A DNA stretch of 36,547 nt from Burkholderiales bacterium (GCA_031270015.1 JAISYH010000007.1:1-36547); one strand, 5' to 3'. Shown: positions 17,384 to 25,964, counted from the first letter of the stretch. Notes: generated from the sequence alone by a model not told the origin. Numbers and translations are program-made.

Positions 17384-19564
17384 TCATTGATTTTCCGCTC
17401 TTGTGCGCTTTTGTTTTTTTGTCTGTTTCCGGTCAGGCGCGATCTCATCCGACAGAGTAAAGTCGATTTTTCCCGAGTTTGGATCGACACGAATTACGCG
17501 TACCGTGACGCGCTCGGCTAATTGATAGGTGACGCCGCTGCGTTGTCCGATCAGCGCGTGGCGCGTGGCGTCAAATCGGAAATAATCCGTTCCCAATTCG
17601 GAAATGTGAATCAATCCGTCGATCGCCAATCCGTCCAGCGTCACGAACAGCCCGAAGTGTGTCACGCCGGAAATCGTTCCCGTCATCACTTTGCCGAGAT
17701 GTTGCTGCATATAAATACACTTGAGCCAGGTCTCCACCTCGCGCGACGCTTCGTCAGCACGCCGTTCAGTCATCGAACAATGTGCGCCCAACGCTTTCCA
17801 AGCGCCATTTACCGGATGGTAAGATTTTTGCGTGAGCAGTGATTTGATTCTTCGATGGATGAGCAGATCGGGATAACGGCGGATCGGCGAAGTGAAATGC
17901 GTGTAATGATCGTAAGAAAGGCCAAAATGTCCTTTTTCTTCATTGCTGTATTCGGCGCGTTGCAACGAACGTAATAATAGTGTCTGCAACAGTTCTTTAT
18001 CGTCGCGTGTTTCAACTTGTTTGAGCAAGCGCGCATAATCTTTGGCGGTCGGTTTGTCTCCGCCTCCGAGAGGTAAGCTGCAAAGCGACAAGAACGACTT
18101 CAGCGCCGCAAGTTTTTCTGGCGTCGGTCCTTCGTGGATACGGTAAAGCGCTTCGGCGCGGCGCGTCAGAATGAAATGCGCGGCGCTAACGTTTGCCGCC
18201 AACATACATTCTTCGATCAAACGATGTGCGTCATTGCGTACGAGCGGGGTAATCGTCACGATCTTCCCGTATCGGTCAAACTCGATTTGCATCTCAGTAG
18301 TCTCAAAATCAATCGCGCCGCGCTTTTGTCGGGCGACGAGAAATTTTTGAGATAACGAATAGAGCGTATCCAAAGAATCGCATTGCGCAGCATTTTTGAT
18401 CGTCGAACCCGATTTTTTACCGGACAAATAATTCCAAACTTGCGTGTAAGTCAGTCGTGCCTGCGAGCGAATCACCGCCGGATAAAAAGTGTATTGCCGG
18501 ATTGCGCCTTGCGTGGATATTTGCATATCACACACCATCACCAGACGGTCGGTCTGCGGATTGAGCGAACACAAGCCATTCGATAATTCTTCAGGAAGCA
18601 TCGGAATCACGCGGCGCGGGAAATAAACCGATGTGCCGCGTTCGCAGGCTTCTTTGTCGAGCGCGCTGCCATCCCGCACATAATGCGCGACATCGGCAAT
18701 CGCGACGAACAAACGGAAACCGCGTCCCCTTTTTTCGGCGAATACCGCGTCGTCGAAGTCACGCGCCGTCTCGCCATCGATGGTGACGAACGGCACATTT
18801 CGCAGATCAATGCGCGTATTTTTGTCTTCTTCTTTGACTTCTTTGCCGAAACGGCGCGCTTCACGCAATGCTTCTTTGTCAAAACGGAAGGGCAGCGCGT
18901 GTTTACGCAGCGCGATTTCGATTTCGATTCCGTCGTCTCCGTCGCGTCCGAGTACTTCTTTGACGCGAACGATCGCTTCGCGGGATGCTAATGGTGGCTC
19001 AACGATCTCGACAGCGACGATATCACCGTCTTGAGCTTTGCCGCGTCCTCGCGCGGAAAGCAAAAAGTCTTGATTCAGCCGCCGATCTTCGGCGACGACG
19101 AACCACACGCCGTGTTTCTGATGTAGGCGACCGACGATTTCACTCTGCGCGTGTTGCAATACGTCGAGAATTTCCGCCGTCGTTTTGCCATGCTCATTGC
19201 GGTATAAACGCCGTGCTGTTACCCGATCACCGTGTAGCGCTTTGAACATTTCGCTCGGCGGCAGATAAAAATCATCGCCGCCGTCGTCCGGTTTCAAAAA
19301 ACCGTAGCCGTCGGGATGACCGATTACCGTGCCGACCACAAGATCAATCGCTTCCGGCAAAAACAGCGCGCCTTTGCGGTTCTCGAAGAGCGCGCCGCGT
19401 TTTATCAGCTCGGTAATTTTCGCCAAAACCGTCGCGCGATTTTCGGTTTTGACGCGCAAACGGGTTATCAAGTCTTCTGGCAATAACGGTGCGCGCGCAG
19501 TCTTGATTGCGTCAAGGATCTGATCTTCGCCAATCAGTGGAATATTCACGTTCTTTTTTGGCAT
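17384..19564 (-). CDS. rnr: Ribonuclease R
   Basis: RNase R is a processive 3'-5' exoribonuclease that degrades structured RNA, rRNA fragments and trans-translated mRNA. With the ATG at 19562-19564 the product is 726 residues (E. coli 813). It has an N-terminal winged-helix segment, cold-shock domains, the RNB catalytic core with FVTIDGETARDFDDAV (the conserved catalytic Asp cluster), HYVRDGSALDKEA and YFPRRVIPMLPEELSNGLCSL, and a C-terminal S1 domain (GTISGVTHFGLFV...GLIHISEL) ending in a Lys/Arg tail. An upstream in-frame start (19651) adds 29 hydrophobic residues unlike the family and crosses the preceding gene's terminator, so it is rejected. serB is 40 bases downstream. Confidence 0.96.
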   Translation of the reverse strand: MPKKNVNIPLIGEDQILDAIKTARAPLLPEDLITRLRVKTENRATVLAKITELIKRGALFENRKGALFLPEAIDLVVGTVIGHPDGYGFLKPDDGGDDFYLPPSEMFKALHGDRVTARRLYRNEHGKTTAEILDVLQHAQSEIVGRLHQKHGVWFVVAEDRRLNQDFLLSARGRGKAQDGDIVAVEIVEPPLASREAIVRVKEVLGRDGDDGIEIEIALRKHALPFRFDKEALREARRFGKEVKEEDKNTRIDLRNVPFVTIDGETARDFDDAVFAEKRGRGFRLFVAIADVAHYVRDGSALDKEACERGTSVYFPRRVIPMLPEELSNGLCSLNPQTDRLVMVCDMQISTQGAIRQYTFYPAVIRSQARLTYTQVWNYLSGKKSGSTIKNAAQCDSLDTLYSLSQKFLVARQKRGAIDFETTEMQIEFDRYGKIVTITPLVRNDAHRLIEECMLAANVSAAHFILTRRAEALYRIHEGPTPEKLAALKSFLSLCSLPLGGGDKPTAKDYARLLKQVETRDDKELLQTLLLRSLQRAEYSNEEKGHFGLSYDHYTHFTSPIRRYPDLLIHRRIKSLLTQKSYHPVNGAWKALGAHCSMTERRADEASREVETWLKCIYMQQHLGKVMTGTISGVTHFGLFVTLDGLAIDGLIHISELGTDYFRFDATRHALIGQRSGVTYQLAERVTVRVIRVDPNSGKIDFTLSDEIAPDRKQTKKQKRTRAENQ

Positions 19565-19627
19565 ACGTGTTCTATTGAATGAATATTTTGATGGTATCGT
19601 TTCATAGCGGAAAAGTCGAGTGGCGCA

Positions 19628-19660
19628 TAACAAAAGCGCCACTGCGAGCAATGGCGCTTT
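19628..19660 (-). terminator. Rho-independent terminator of the lipoprotein gene
   Basis: A 9-bp stem (AAAGCGCCA at 19633-19641 with TGGCGCTTT at 19652-19660) encloses a 10-base loop. On the minus strand the hairpin is followed by a short U-run. It lies 70 bases beyond the lipoprotein stop codon and just upstream of rnr. Confidence 0.68.
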
Positions 19661-19731
19661 CTATTGGTGAAAAAGCGGAACGTCAGGCGGCGCGCTTAGC
19701 GCCATCCCTTTAGTTCGCTTCCCAATGCCGT

Positions 19732-20523
19732 TTACCTACTGGCGGGCAATCGGGCAATCCAGTTTTTATCATCATCACTCAATGCGATGCCGCGATCGGT
19801 CAAGTTCCATACGATGCTCGCAAGGCGGAGATATTGATCTATATAGATTTGATAGTCTGATGGATCTGAATTAAATTCTTCGACGTTGATTTTCTTGTTG
19901 ACCAGCCGGTCGGTCAAATCCTTCAGCAACGGTGAGTTTGAAATTACGCCAAACTCGTAAATTTCCGAGCTTGACGGAGCGCCCCGCTCCATATTTCCGC
20001 AGTACATCACCAAACTAATTACGTACCGAGCGCCTGCCGGAATGGTCACTGATGTTTTCTTCAAAAGCAAACCGTGTTGATACTGAGACGATTTCGATTT
20101 GAGGATCAGACGTTCAGGAAAAACGACTTCTGTCGGAGTAGAGTTGCTATTGATCAGCGCGATCTTCAATAACACGTCGTAACCGCCGCCAATGGTTGCA
20201 TCAGCAGGCAAAAGATCAAACGCGCTCTTTTGCGGAAGGTCTTTCGCGTACGTATTTTTTTCCGAACGGGATAAGGTTGCTGGACGATACCCGGTAATCA
20301 TGCCATCGACACGAACACCCTGCGGTAATGTAAAGGATGTTCCTTGAAGTTCGCCCGGATATTCGCCCAAGCCAGAGATTTGGCCGGGGCTTTGTTGCGT
20401 ATCTGTTGGCGGCGGGGTGGGATTGGAACCGCCTTCGGAACTGCCGGAGTTATCGTCACCGCCACAGGCAACTAAAAAAACTGTCAAAAGAAATGCCGAG
20501 AGTAAAGGCAGAAATTTTTTCAT
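19732..20523 (-). CDS. Putative outer-membrane lipoprotein, unknown function
   Basis: The 263-residue product starts with a lipoprotein signal peptide: MKK, a hydrophobic stretch, then the lipobox LVAC with the acylated cysteine at residue 20. A Gly/Ser/Asp/Pro-rich linker follows to about residue 50. The mature domain appears beta-rich and contains few cysteines. No catalytic motif or known family is recognisable. The residue after the lipobox cysteine is Gly, which does not act as an inner-membrane retention signal, so the outer membrane is likely. GGAG five bases before the ATG supports the start. It is monocistronic: its own -10 element and terminator are visible. Confidence 0.8.
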   Translation of the reverse strand: MKKFLPLLSAFLLTVFLVACGGDDNSGSSEGGSNPTPPPTDTQQSPGQISGLGEYPGELQGTSFTLPQGVRVDGMITGYRPATLSRSEKNTYAKDLPQKSAFDLLPADATIGGGYDVLLKIALINSNSTPTEVVFPERLILKSKSSQYQHGLLLKKTSVTIPAGARYVISLVMYCGNMERGAPSSSEIYEFGVISNSPLLKDLTDRLVNKKINVEEFNSDPSDYQIYIDQYLRLASIVWNLTDRGIALSDDDKNWIARLPASR

Positions 20524-20556
20524 GAAGACTCCGTAGTGAAAATTAAGAAGGCGCTA

Positions 20557-20562
20557 ATTATA
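20557..20562 (-). promoter_or_regulatory. Candidate -10 element for the lipoprotein gene
   Basis: A consensus TATAAT on the minus strand lies 34 bases upstream of the lipoprotein ATG. I find no convincing -35 at the usual distance, so only the -10 is offered. Confidence 0.4.
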
Positions 20563-20681
20563 TAAGAGTTGCCATCGAAATAGGAATCTCATTTCAAATA
20601 AGTCGGCAGATTGTTCACGTGTGTTTTGTCTTTTTTTAAGCGGCGCGTTTCTATTGGACATCATCTGTTTTCTCTTCTCGG

Positions 20682-20704
20682 ATATCCACAGATTTTGTGG
20701 ATAA
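20682..20704. promoter_or_regulatory. Inverted pair of DnaA-box-like sites
   Basis: ATATCCACA (20682-20690) and TGTGGATAA (20696-20704) face each other across 5 bases. The second is a perfect copy of the TTATCCACA DnaA box in reverse; the first differs at one base. As an inverted repeat (8-bp arms TATCCACA/TGTGGATA) it could also be an operator or hairpin. No replication-origin genes are nearby. Confidence 0.5.
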
Positions 20705-20855
20705 CCATGTGCAGTAAAGGCGCGGATCACGTTCACTCGTTCATTCGACGGGATGCGTAGAATTTGATCAAGAGAATAAAATGGGTTTTTCTTCTTGACA
20801 TCCTGAAAAATTTACAGGAGACACACGCGAACAGTGTAGTGATTTGACGACGAAA

Positions 20856-21308
20856 TTATTCTTTAATTTTGGAGTCTAGCCACAGAGTAACCGGTCCGTC
20901 GTTACACAACACGACTTTCATCTCAGCGCCGAATACGCCGGTAGGAACGGGACGATTCAACGCGCGCGCCAACTGCGCGACGAACGCGTCAAAAAACGGT
21001 TTGGCGAAGTCGGGACGCGCTGCCGCGATGTACGATGGGCGATTACCTTTTTTGGTTGAAGCGTACAGTGTGAATTGGCTGACCGCCAATACGTCGCCGC
21101 CGATGTCGATCAGGGAAAGATTCATTACGCCGCAATCGTCGTCGAAGATGCGCGCTTGCGTGATTTTTTTGCACAGCCAATCAGCGTCGTCTTCGGCGTC
21201 GCCATTGGCGATGCCGATCAACGCCAAAATGCCGGTATCGATCGCGCCGACAGTCTTGCCATCGACTTTGACGCTGGCACGGCTAACCCGCTGCAATAAA
21301 GCGCGCAT
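20856..21308 (-). CDS. dtd: D-aminoacyl-tRNA deacylase
   Basis: Dtd cleaves D-amino acids (and Gly) from mischarged tRNA as a cytoplasmic proofreading dimer. The 150-residue product matches the family length and carries both hallmark loops: SQFTLYA (around residues 77-83) and NDGPVTL (near residue 138), which meet at the active site. The [13 protein letters not shown] start is typical. It follows the DUF4124 gene, with only one base between that stop codon and the dtd ATG, so they form an operon, probably with the alpha/beta hydrolase upstream. Confidence 0.97.
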   Translation of the reverse strand: MRALLQRVSRASVKVDGKTVGAIDTGILALIGIANGDAEDDADWLCKKITQARIFDDDCGVMNLSLIDIGGDVLAVSQFTLYASTKKGNRPSYIAAARPDFAKPFFDAFVAQLARALNRPVPTGVFGAEMKVVLCNDGPVTLWLDSKIKE

Positions 21309-21309
21309 G

Positions 21310-22020
21310 TTATTTTTTGACTGGCTTGCGCTCGATTTGCGTGACTTTACCGTGCTGCAGATAAATCGTGGTAATCATGTCCTTGTCGCCTTCAACCGGA
21401 AGGTAAAACCAACGTTTCGGTTGCTCCGGCGCGGAAGAATCGCCGGCGGTCATTGGCGGCGGACCCAGTTTCGCTTCCACTTCGGCTTCGCTCATTCCCG
21501 CTTTGATTGCCATGCGCGCTTGTCCGGCGGCGCCGACCTCAGGCGTTACCGGTGTCGGCGCGGTTTCGCCGGATACAAGCGGAACGAGGGCTGACGGTGA
21601 AATCGGCTTATCCATGTCTGTGGGCGAGGTTTGAGGGAGTCCGCTTTCAGGAACATTGACGACGGGCGTACGTGTCAGATCGATCAGCGGTGGGCGAGCT
21701 TGAGTCTGTTCCGGCGCGACGGATGCGTCCGAAGGCGTTGGCGTAGCGGCAGGCGGCGCCGCGACGGGAACAGGCGCGGTAGTGGTTTGAGGCGTCGCTG
21801 GCGTCAGTTTCGATGGTTCCGGTTTCATCGGAATGACTGAAATGGTCGGTTCGTCATTGCTCATATTGCGTATTTCTTTACCTTTTGGGCAGGGGAAATT
21901 CTGATAAAGAGGAATGCCGTTTTCTCCTTCGCACTTGTACATTTCGGCAGCGAAAACAGGGGCACTCATCATTACCGATAAAATCAGTGCGCCGACACGG
22001 AAACAAAATGAGGTAGCCAT
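21310..22020 (-). CDS. DUF4124-domain exported protein
   Basis: The 236-residue product has a Sec signal peptide (cleavage probably after APVFAA, residue about 24), then a DUF4124 region beginning [19 protein letters not shown] with two cysteines likely disulfide-bonded in the periplasm. A Pro/Thr/Ala-rich linker spans about residues 60-160. The C-terminal part begins [18 protein letters not shown], resembling the SmpA/OmlA-type fold that starts with a G-M-s-x-x-x-V motif. The function of DUF4124 proteins is not established; a cell-envelope role is a guess. It directly precedes dtd. Confidence 0.8.
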   Translation of the reverse strand: MATSFCFRVGALILSVMMSAPVFAAEMYKCEGENGIPLYQNFPCPKGKEIRNMSNDEPTISVIPMKPEPSKLTPATPQTTTAPVPVAAPPAATPTPSDASVAPEQTQARPPLIDLTRTPVVNVPESGLPQTSPTDMDKPISPSALVPLVSGETAPTPVTPEVGAAGQARMAIKAGMSEAEVEAKLGPPPMTAGDSSAPEQPKRWFYLPVEGDKDMITTIYLQHGKVTQIERKPVKK

Positions 22021-22109
22021 ATCAATTGTCGATTTGAGAAACCAAATGATTCATTCTACGCGGTTTTCGCCAGTTTGTTGATTCTAAGGGGCATGTTGTT
22101 TATCTGGTT

Positions 22110-22754
22110 TTAGGAATTTGCGGAAGAAACCGACAAGCGTGCCGCGATGTGCTGTGAGACGAGATAGTTCAGTTGTATTAATCGGCGGTGGAAAAAATGC
22201 CCGCAGTCGGGGATGACCAGTATCGGCAAATGTTGCGGTCGCGCCCAATCGAGCGCGTCGGCGAGTGGAATTACTTCGTCGTGTTCGCCGTGAATGGTCA
22301 AAGTATGCGCCGGAACCTGCGGCAACGCAAAACGTTTCGGCGTTGGTGCGATCAGTACCATGATATGGGGCGTTTCCCGCTGCGCAAGCTGGGCTTGCAC
22401 ATAAGTTCCGAACGAAAAACCGGCGAGCGCCAAAGGCGATGTTCTCGCTTGCGGAAAACGGGCGCGCGCGTATTCAAGCGTACGCGCGGCGTCGTCGATC
22501 TCTCCGACGCCATCGTCCCATCGACCTTCTGACGCGCCGACGCCGCGATAATTGAAGCGAACGGCAACGAAACCAAAGGAGAAAAACGTTTTTGCTAATG
22601 TGTAAACAATTTTGTTGTCGAGCGTGCCGCCTTCGAGCGGGTTGGGGTGCGCGATGAGCGCGATACCGCGCGGATCATCTTGCGTATTGACGGCAATTTC
22701 TAGCGCGCCCGCTGGTCCGTCGATGATGTGGCGGTCTAAAGTTTTGGGCGTCAT
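22110..22754 (-). CDS. Alpha/beta hydrolase (COG2945-like)
   Basis: The ~214-residue cytoplasmic protein has an alpha/beta-hydrolase fold. The nucleophile elbow GFSFGT supplies the serine (residues about 115-120); the acid is in GEHDEV and the base His in GCGHFFH near residue 193. The oxyanion strand HPNPLEGGTLDNKIV and NYRGVGASEG are characteristic of the COG2945 group of short uncharacterised esterase-like proteins. Substrate unknown. A GTG two codons upstream (22760) is an alternative start; neither has a strong ribosome-binding site. It lies upstream of the DUF4124 gene by 89 bases on the same strand. Confidence 0.84.
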   Translation of the reverse strand: MTPKTLDRHIIDGPAGALEIAVNTQDDPRGIALIAHPNPLEGGTLDNKIVYTLAKTFFSFGFVAVRFNYRGVGASEGRWDDGVGEIDDAARTLEYARARFPQARTSPLALAGFSFGTYVQAQLAQRETPHIMVLIAPTPKRFALPQVPAHTLTIHGEHDEVIPLADALDWARPQHLPILVIPDCGHFFHRRLIQLNYLVSQHIAARLSVSSANS

Positions 22755-22800
22755 TTTCACTTTAATTTTGAGGCAAATACTCGGTATTTTCGTCGAAGCA

Positions 22801-22826
22801 ATAAAAAGAGGCGCACACGCGCCTCT
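22801..22826 (-). terminator. Rho-independent terminator of the Roadblock/GTPase operon
   Basis: An 8-bp stem (AGAGGCGC at 22807-22814, GCGCCTCT at 22819-22826) with a tight 4-base ACAC loop on the plus strand is followed, in the minus direction, by UUUUUAU. It lies 21 bases past the stop codon of the last Roadblock gene and defines the end of that operon. Confidence 0.85.
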
Positions 22827-22847
22827 CTTGCTCCGAGAAAACCAATG

Positions 22848-23204
22848 TCAGAGCGTGAAACCTCTCTCGATGTCCGCAATTTTCCGGCGCGACAGCGCAA
22901 GATTGGCGCGTGAGCGATCGAGCACGACGTAAAAAAACAGTCCGGGTTTATTCTCGATGGGACGGATGATATGGTATTGCTTGCCCAAAGAAATCAAAAT
23001 ATCTTCGATGCTATCAGATAAACCAAGGTTTTTCATCGTTCTCTGTTTTGCTCGAATGACTTCAGTGTTGCCCGCCGCGGCGATTTCGACATCCAATCCC
23101 TGTCCTTGTGAGCCGAGCAACATACCGCTTGAGCTATCAACCAACGCAACCACAATGGCGCCCTCGATTTCTATCAGTTCAGTAAGTGATTCATTCAGGT
23201 TCAT
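22848..23204 (-). CDS. Roadblock/LC7-domain protein (second copy of operon)
   Basis: The 118-residue product is a single Roadblock/LC7 domain, the fold of MglB-type GTPase regulators. Visible features are the N-terminal helix with LTELIEIEGA, the strand ALVDSSSGMLLGS and the strand pair IIRPIENKPGLFFYVVLDRSRANLALSRRKI. Such proteins in bacteria act as GTPase-activating or scaffolding partners of small Ras-like GTPases. It is the last gene of a four-gene operon and has AGGAG seven bases before its ATG. It is only weakly similar to the other Roadblock protein here, so the pair may form a heterodimer; that is inference. Confidence 0.82.
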   Translation of the reverse strand: MNLNESLTELIEIEGAIVVALVDSSSGMLLGSQGQGLDVEIAAAGNTEVIRAKQRTMKNLGLSDSIEDILISLGKQYHIIRPIENKPGLFFYVVLDRSRANLALSRRKIADIERGFTL

Positions 23205-23270
23205 TGCAAAAACTCCTTTTTCTTTTATCGATGAATAATATGCTTTCAGATTACAGCATGTAACAGAATA

Positions 23271-23678
23271 TCATTGTAACGCTTCTTTGATATTTTGTGC
23301 GCAATCGCGCGCCTTGACGAGAAGATTGCCCAATATGATTTCCTTCGATTCGGCAATTGCGAGAATAAAAGTATTCGTAGAGGTTTTAACTATGCGTAAA
23401 ACGATTTGCAAACCTTTGAAGTCGAGAATGGTCACGCTCTGGTGGTTTGCGTCGAGCTCCTTTCCAGCGGCTTGGCTCAACGCCGCCATTGAGCTTGCCA
23501 TTGCGGCAAATTTTTCGGGAAGATTGAAATCTTGCGCCTTGCTGCCCGATGTGGCGAGATTGAATCCGTCGACACTTGCGAGAACGATCAGTTGGATAGA
23601 GGATATCTCTCGATAAGTCGTTTCCAGCAGTTTTTTGATTTGCAATTGCTGCATTTTCTCGATCAATAAAGGGTCCAT
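23271..23678 (-). CDS. Roadblock/LC7-domain protein (first copy of operon)
   Basis: The 135-residue product has a Roadblock/LC7 fold: an N-terminal helix, the strand IQLIVLASVDGFNLATS (residues about 28-44), a central helix with FAAMASSMAALSQAAGKEL, then strands VTILDFKGLQIVLRIV and TFILAIAES. The D-G-F-x-L core is the usual Roadblock signature. It has AGGA six bases before its ATG and lies 14 bases downstream of the GTPase gene, its probable partner. No other domain is present. Confidence 0.86.
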   Translation of the reverse strand: MDPLLIEKMQQLQIKKLLETTYREISSIQLIVLASVDGFNLATSGSKAQDFNLPEKFAAMASSMAALSQAAGKELDANHQSVTILDFKGLQIVLRIVKTSTNTFILAIAESKEIILGNLLVKARDCAQNIKEALQ

Positions 23679-23692
23679 AGTCGTTCCTGATT

Positions 23693-24247
23693 TTATTGGT
23701 CGGGATCTCGGTAACTGTCCTCGACGACTTCGATTTGAGTAAATAGCGCGTCGAGCAGAAGCAAAACATCTTTTTTACGGCGGACATCTATGGAAAAAGT
23801 CGGGATTTTGAATTGGTAGTCGTCGAGAAGTTTGTTATATCCGTCGAGCAAAGCCCTCTCGTCGGATAATCTTCCTATGCCCATGACGGCGCGTCCGGTC
23901 GAGAGAATGCTTGAGAAAGCGTCGAGAAATATTTTCAATTCGGCAAAAGGATCGGGGCGCGACGCGTCGGCGAGCAGAATGATGCCCATCGCGCCATTTT
24001 CGAGCATAGGCCACATGAAACTGAATCGTTTCTGTCCGGGAATGCCGTAAAGCCGCAAACGGTCACCCGACGGCAAAGTGATGCGTCCATAATCAAGCGT
24101 AACGGTGGTGGACTCTTTGTCGAAAGATTCTTTATCACTGTTTGCCACATCGGTGGATACCGGCGGAATTTCGCTAACCGCTGTGATCGCTGTCGTTTTT
24201 CCGACGCCCATTCCTCCGACGAAAAGCAGTTTGTACTCTTGTACCAT
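23693..24247 (-). CDS. Small Ras-like GTPase, COG2229/MglA-related
   Basis: The 184-residue product has a P-loop GGMGVGKTT near the N-terminus and a switch-II-like LYGIPGQKRFSFMWPML in which the usual DxxGQ aspartate is replaced, as is normal in the COG2229 group. A hydrophobic strand GIILLADAS follows. The canonical NKxD guanine-specificity motif is absent; GIGRLSDE takes its place. Such GTPases pair with Roadblock proteins, as MglA does with MglB, and act in polarity, motility or regulation. The upstream gene's TGA overlaps an ATG (24251-24253), but GGAAG is better spaced for the ATG at 24247, chosen here. Translational coupling is likely. Confidence 0.86.
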   Translation of the reverse strand: MVQEYKLLFVGGMGVGKTTAITAVSEIPPVSTDVANSDKESFDKESTTVTLDYGRITLPSGDRLRLYGIPGQKRFSFMWPMLENGAMGIILLADASRPDPFAELKIFLDAFSSILSTGRAVMGIGRLSDERALLDGYNKLLDDYQFKIPTFSIDVRRKKDVLLLLDALFTQIEVVEDSYRDPDQ

Positions 24248-24249
24248 GA

Positions 24250-25800
24250 TCATCTTCCGCGCGCGCTACTCAGACCCAAAACCCGGCGCAAACTGCGAAC
24301 GATGGCGCTGAATGTTTTTTCCTTTTTCTTGGTTTCGAAAGACGTGCTTTGAAAATCTTCGATAAGCGGATTTTTGATTGTTTGTTGCAGCCAACCGCAT
24401 AGCCAGCAGGCGGCGAGCAGACATGCGAGATCAGATTCTCCGATTCCCGATTCTTCGATAATTTCTTGCACGGTAATGTGTCGTCGTGCCAACAACGCAG
24501 TGGCGAGCATGACACCCGAGCGATTGGGAAAATCGGGCAAGATGCCGAAATCAGGCCAACGTGTAAGATGCAACTTTTTTTCTTCCGGCAGGTCGAGTTT
24601 AGCCAAACTGCGGCAGAAGCGATGCGCGATTTGCCATGACAAAATATCGAGGTCGATGGAAATCAGCGCGTCGTTGGAAGCGATATGCGGACGCGTATTG
24701 TTCTTGACGTATTGCCAGCGAAAAACGGCGTCGCTATCTGGCGATGTGTGCAATTTTGCTTTGTTCAGCACGAAGCGCGACGACGCTATAGCCTTTTCGG
24801 TACTTCCGCGAATCCGCGCGAACCAGCCGTTCGCGTCGGAAAGATCAATGAATCTTTGCGCGCCCAAAGGGCTGTTTAACAACTGCAAGGCGGCGATCAA
24901 CTGCCCGATCGTCGCTGCTTCAGTAACCGATATGCGAGGGCGCGGCGTGGCTGACGTTACCATATGGTCGGCGAGTATGCTCGCCGCCGAAGCGCCGCTT
25001 TTATTTTGAAGGGGAGCAACTCCAGTCGATGGTAGAGGTTGTTTAACTTGAGATGGTGGCGTTACGATTGCCGATGGCACGGGCGTTTTTGCGGTTGCCG
25101 ATGAGATCGGTGGCGATGGCGGCGACGGAGCAGCGGACGACTTCGGTGGAAGCGGCGGCAGAGATGCGGCAACGGGCGACGTCGGAGGCGTGGCGGGTGG
25201 CTTTGCCTGGAGTGGCGGTAACGGCGCGGCAACAGACGACTTCGCCGGAAACGGCGGCAGAGATGCGGCAACAGGCGATTTCGGAGGCGTGGCGGGTGGC
25301 TTTGCCTGAAGTGGCGGCAACGGCGCAGCCGCAGGCGGTTTCGGTGGCGGACTACTTGAAGGGGTGCTGCGATAATTCTGTAAAACATCGTGCGCGACAC
25401 CTTGCGCCGTTTCTCGCGTTGATTCCTGAGCAGATGCCGCATTGCCAGCGTTATCAAATGGCCATTCATTTTCGATTTTATCGAAAGTTTCGAGCAATTC
25501 AGTCGCCCGCAGGGGATGGCGAATGGTACAGATTTTGAGATGGGCGGGCGGAGGAAAAGTACCCTCGGGACGAATCAGTATTACCCGAAGTTGCGGAAGA
25601 TGCCCCTTTTCGAAAAGAAGCTTTTCCGCGCCCGGAACAGTCGCTAAAATAATAATAACATTCGCGGAATCGCAAGACCTTTCAAGCGACCAAGCGATTT
25701 TTTTGCGTCCATCGACGATGCGTACCAAAGATTGAACGATGGAAAGCTCTTGCTCGTTCAGTCCAAAACACGCTACGCGAATTCCAGATTTACCATTCAT
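24250..25800 (-). CDS. Receiver-like / Pro-rich linker / C-terminal domain protein heading the Roadblock-GTPase operon
   Basis: The 516-residue product has three parts. Residues about 1-115 look like a degenerate response-regulator receiver: IRVACFGLNEQEL, a central VIIILATVPG strand where a phosphoacceptor Asp would be expected, and RHPLRATELLETF, resembling the receiver's C-terminal KPF/LL segment but without clear acidic triad residues. Residues about 150-275 are a Pro/Ala/Ser/Lys linker built from a 33-residue repeat. Residues about 290-516 form a folded domain with LDLDILSWQIAHRF, RWPDFGILPDFP and a helical ITVQEIIEESGIGESDLACLLAACWLCGWL segment resembling a winged helix. I know of no named family. 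It overlaps the GTPase start, so the products probably work together. Confidence 0.68.
   Translation of the reverse strand: MNGKSGIRVACFGLNEQELSIVQSLVRIVDGRKKIAWSLERSCDSANVIIILATVPGAEKLLFEKGHLPQLRVILIRPEGTFPPPAHLKICTIRHPLRATELLETFDKIENEWPFDNAGNAASAQESTRETAQGVAHDVLQNYRSTPSSSPPPKPPAAAPLPPLQAKPPATPPKSPVAASLPPFPAKSSVAAPLPPLQAKPPATPPTSPVAASLPPLPPKSSAAPSPPSPPISSATAKTPVPSAIVTPPSQVKQPLPSTGVAPLQNKSGASAASILADHMVTSATPRPRISVTEAATIGQLIAALQLLNSPLGAQRFIDLSDANGWFARIRGSTEKAIASSRFVLNKAKLHTSPDSDAVFRWQYVKNNTRPHIASNDALISIDLDILSWQIAHRFCRSLAKLDLPEEKKLHLTRWPDFGILPDFPNRSGVMLATALLARRHITVQEIIEESGIGESDLACLLAACWLCGWLQQTIKNPLIEDFQSTSFETKKKEKTFSAIVRSLRRVLGLSSARGR
25154..25333 (-). repeat. 99-bp imperfect tandem repeat encoding the Pro-rich linker
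   Basis: A near-identical block recurs with a 99-base period (for example ggcggcagagatgcggcaac at 25154 and again at 25253); a third, partial copy is visible on the low-coordinate side. Each unit encodes 33 residues rich in Pro, Ala, Ser and Lys. Length variation between strains would be expected here. Confidence 0.8.
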
Positions 25801-25828
25801 CTTAAAAGTTGTTCATAAAACCCCAACT

Positions 25829-25857
25829 ATTCTACAATAAATGGCTATTCATGAAAA
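25829..25857 (-). promoter_or_regulatory. Candidate promoter of the Roadblock/GTPase operon
   Basis: On the minus strand TTTTCA (25857-25852) and TAGAAT (25834-25829) are spaced by 17 bases. The -35 is two mismatches and the -10 one mismatch from consensus. The start site would lie about 20 bases before the ATG at 25800. Confidence 0.45.
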
Positions 25858-25964
25858 AAATATAAAGTGTCGGCTAAACACGACAAAATGCGGGTATTCT
25901 GATATCGCTAACCTTTCAAACAATCATCGCCATAGTCGAAAAAATTCCTCATAACTGAAAAACA

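Larger units (their letters stand above)
20524..20855. other. 332-base intergenic region upstream of the lipoprotein gene
   Basis: The region separates dtd from the lipoprotein gene, both on the minus strand. It holds the lipoprotein -10 element and a pair of inverted DnaA-box-like sites (20682-20704). A 60-codon minus frame (20554-20736) has no ribosome-binding site or family and is not called. No clear terminator for dtd is visible. Confidence 0.55.
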
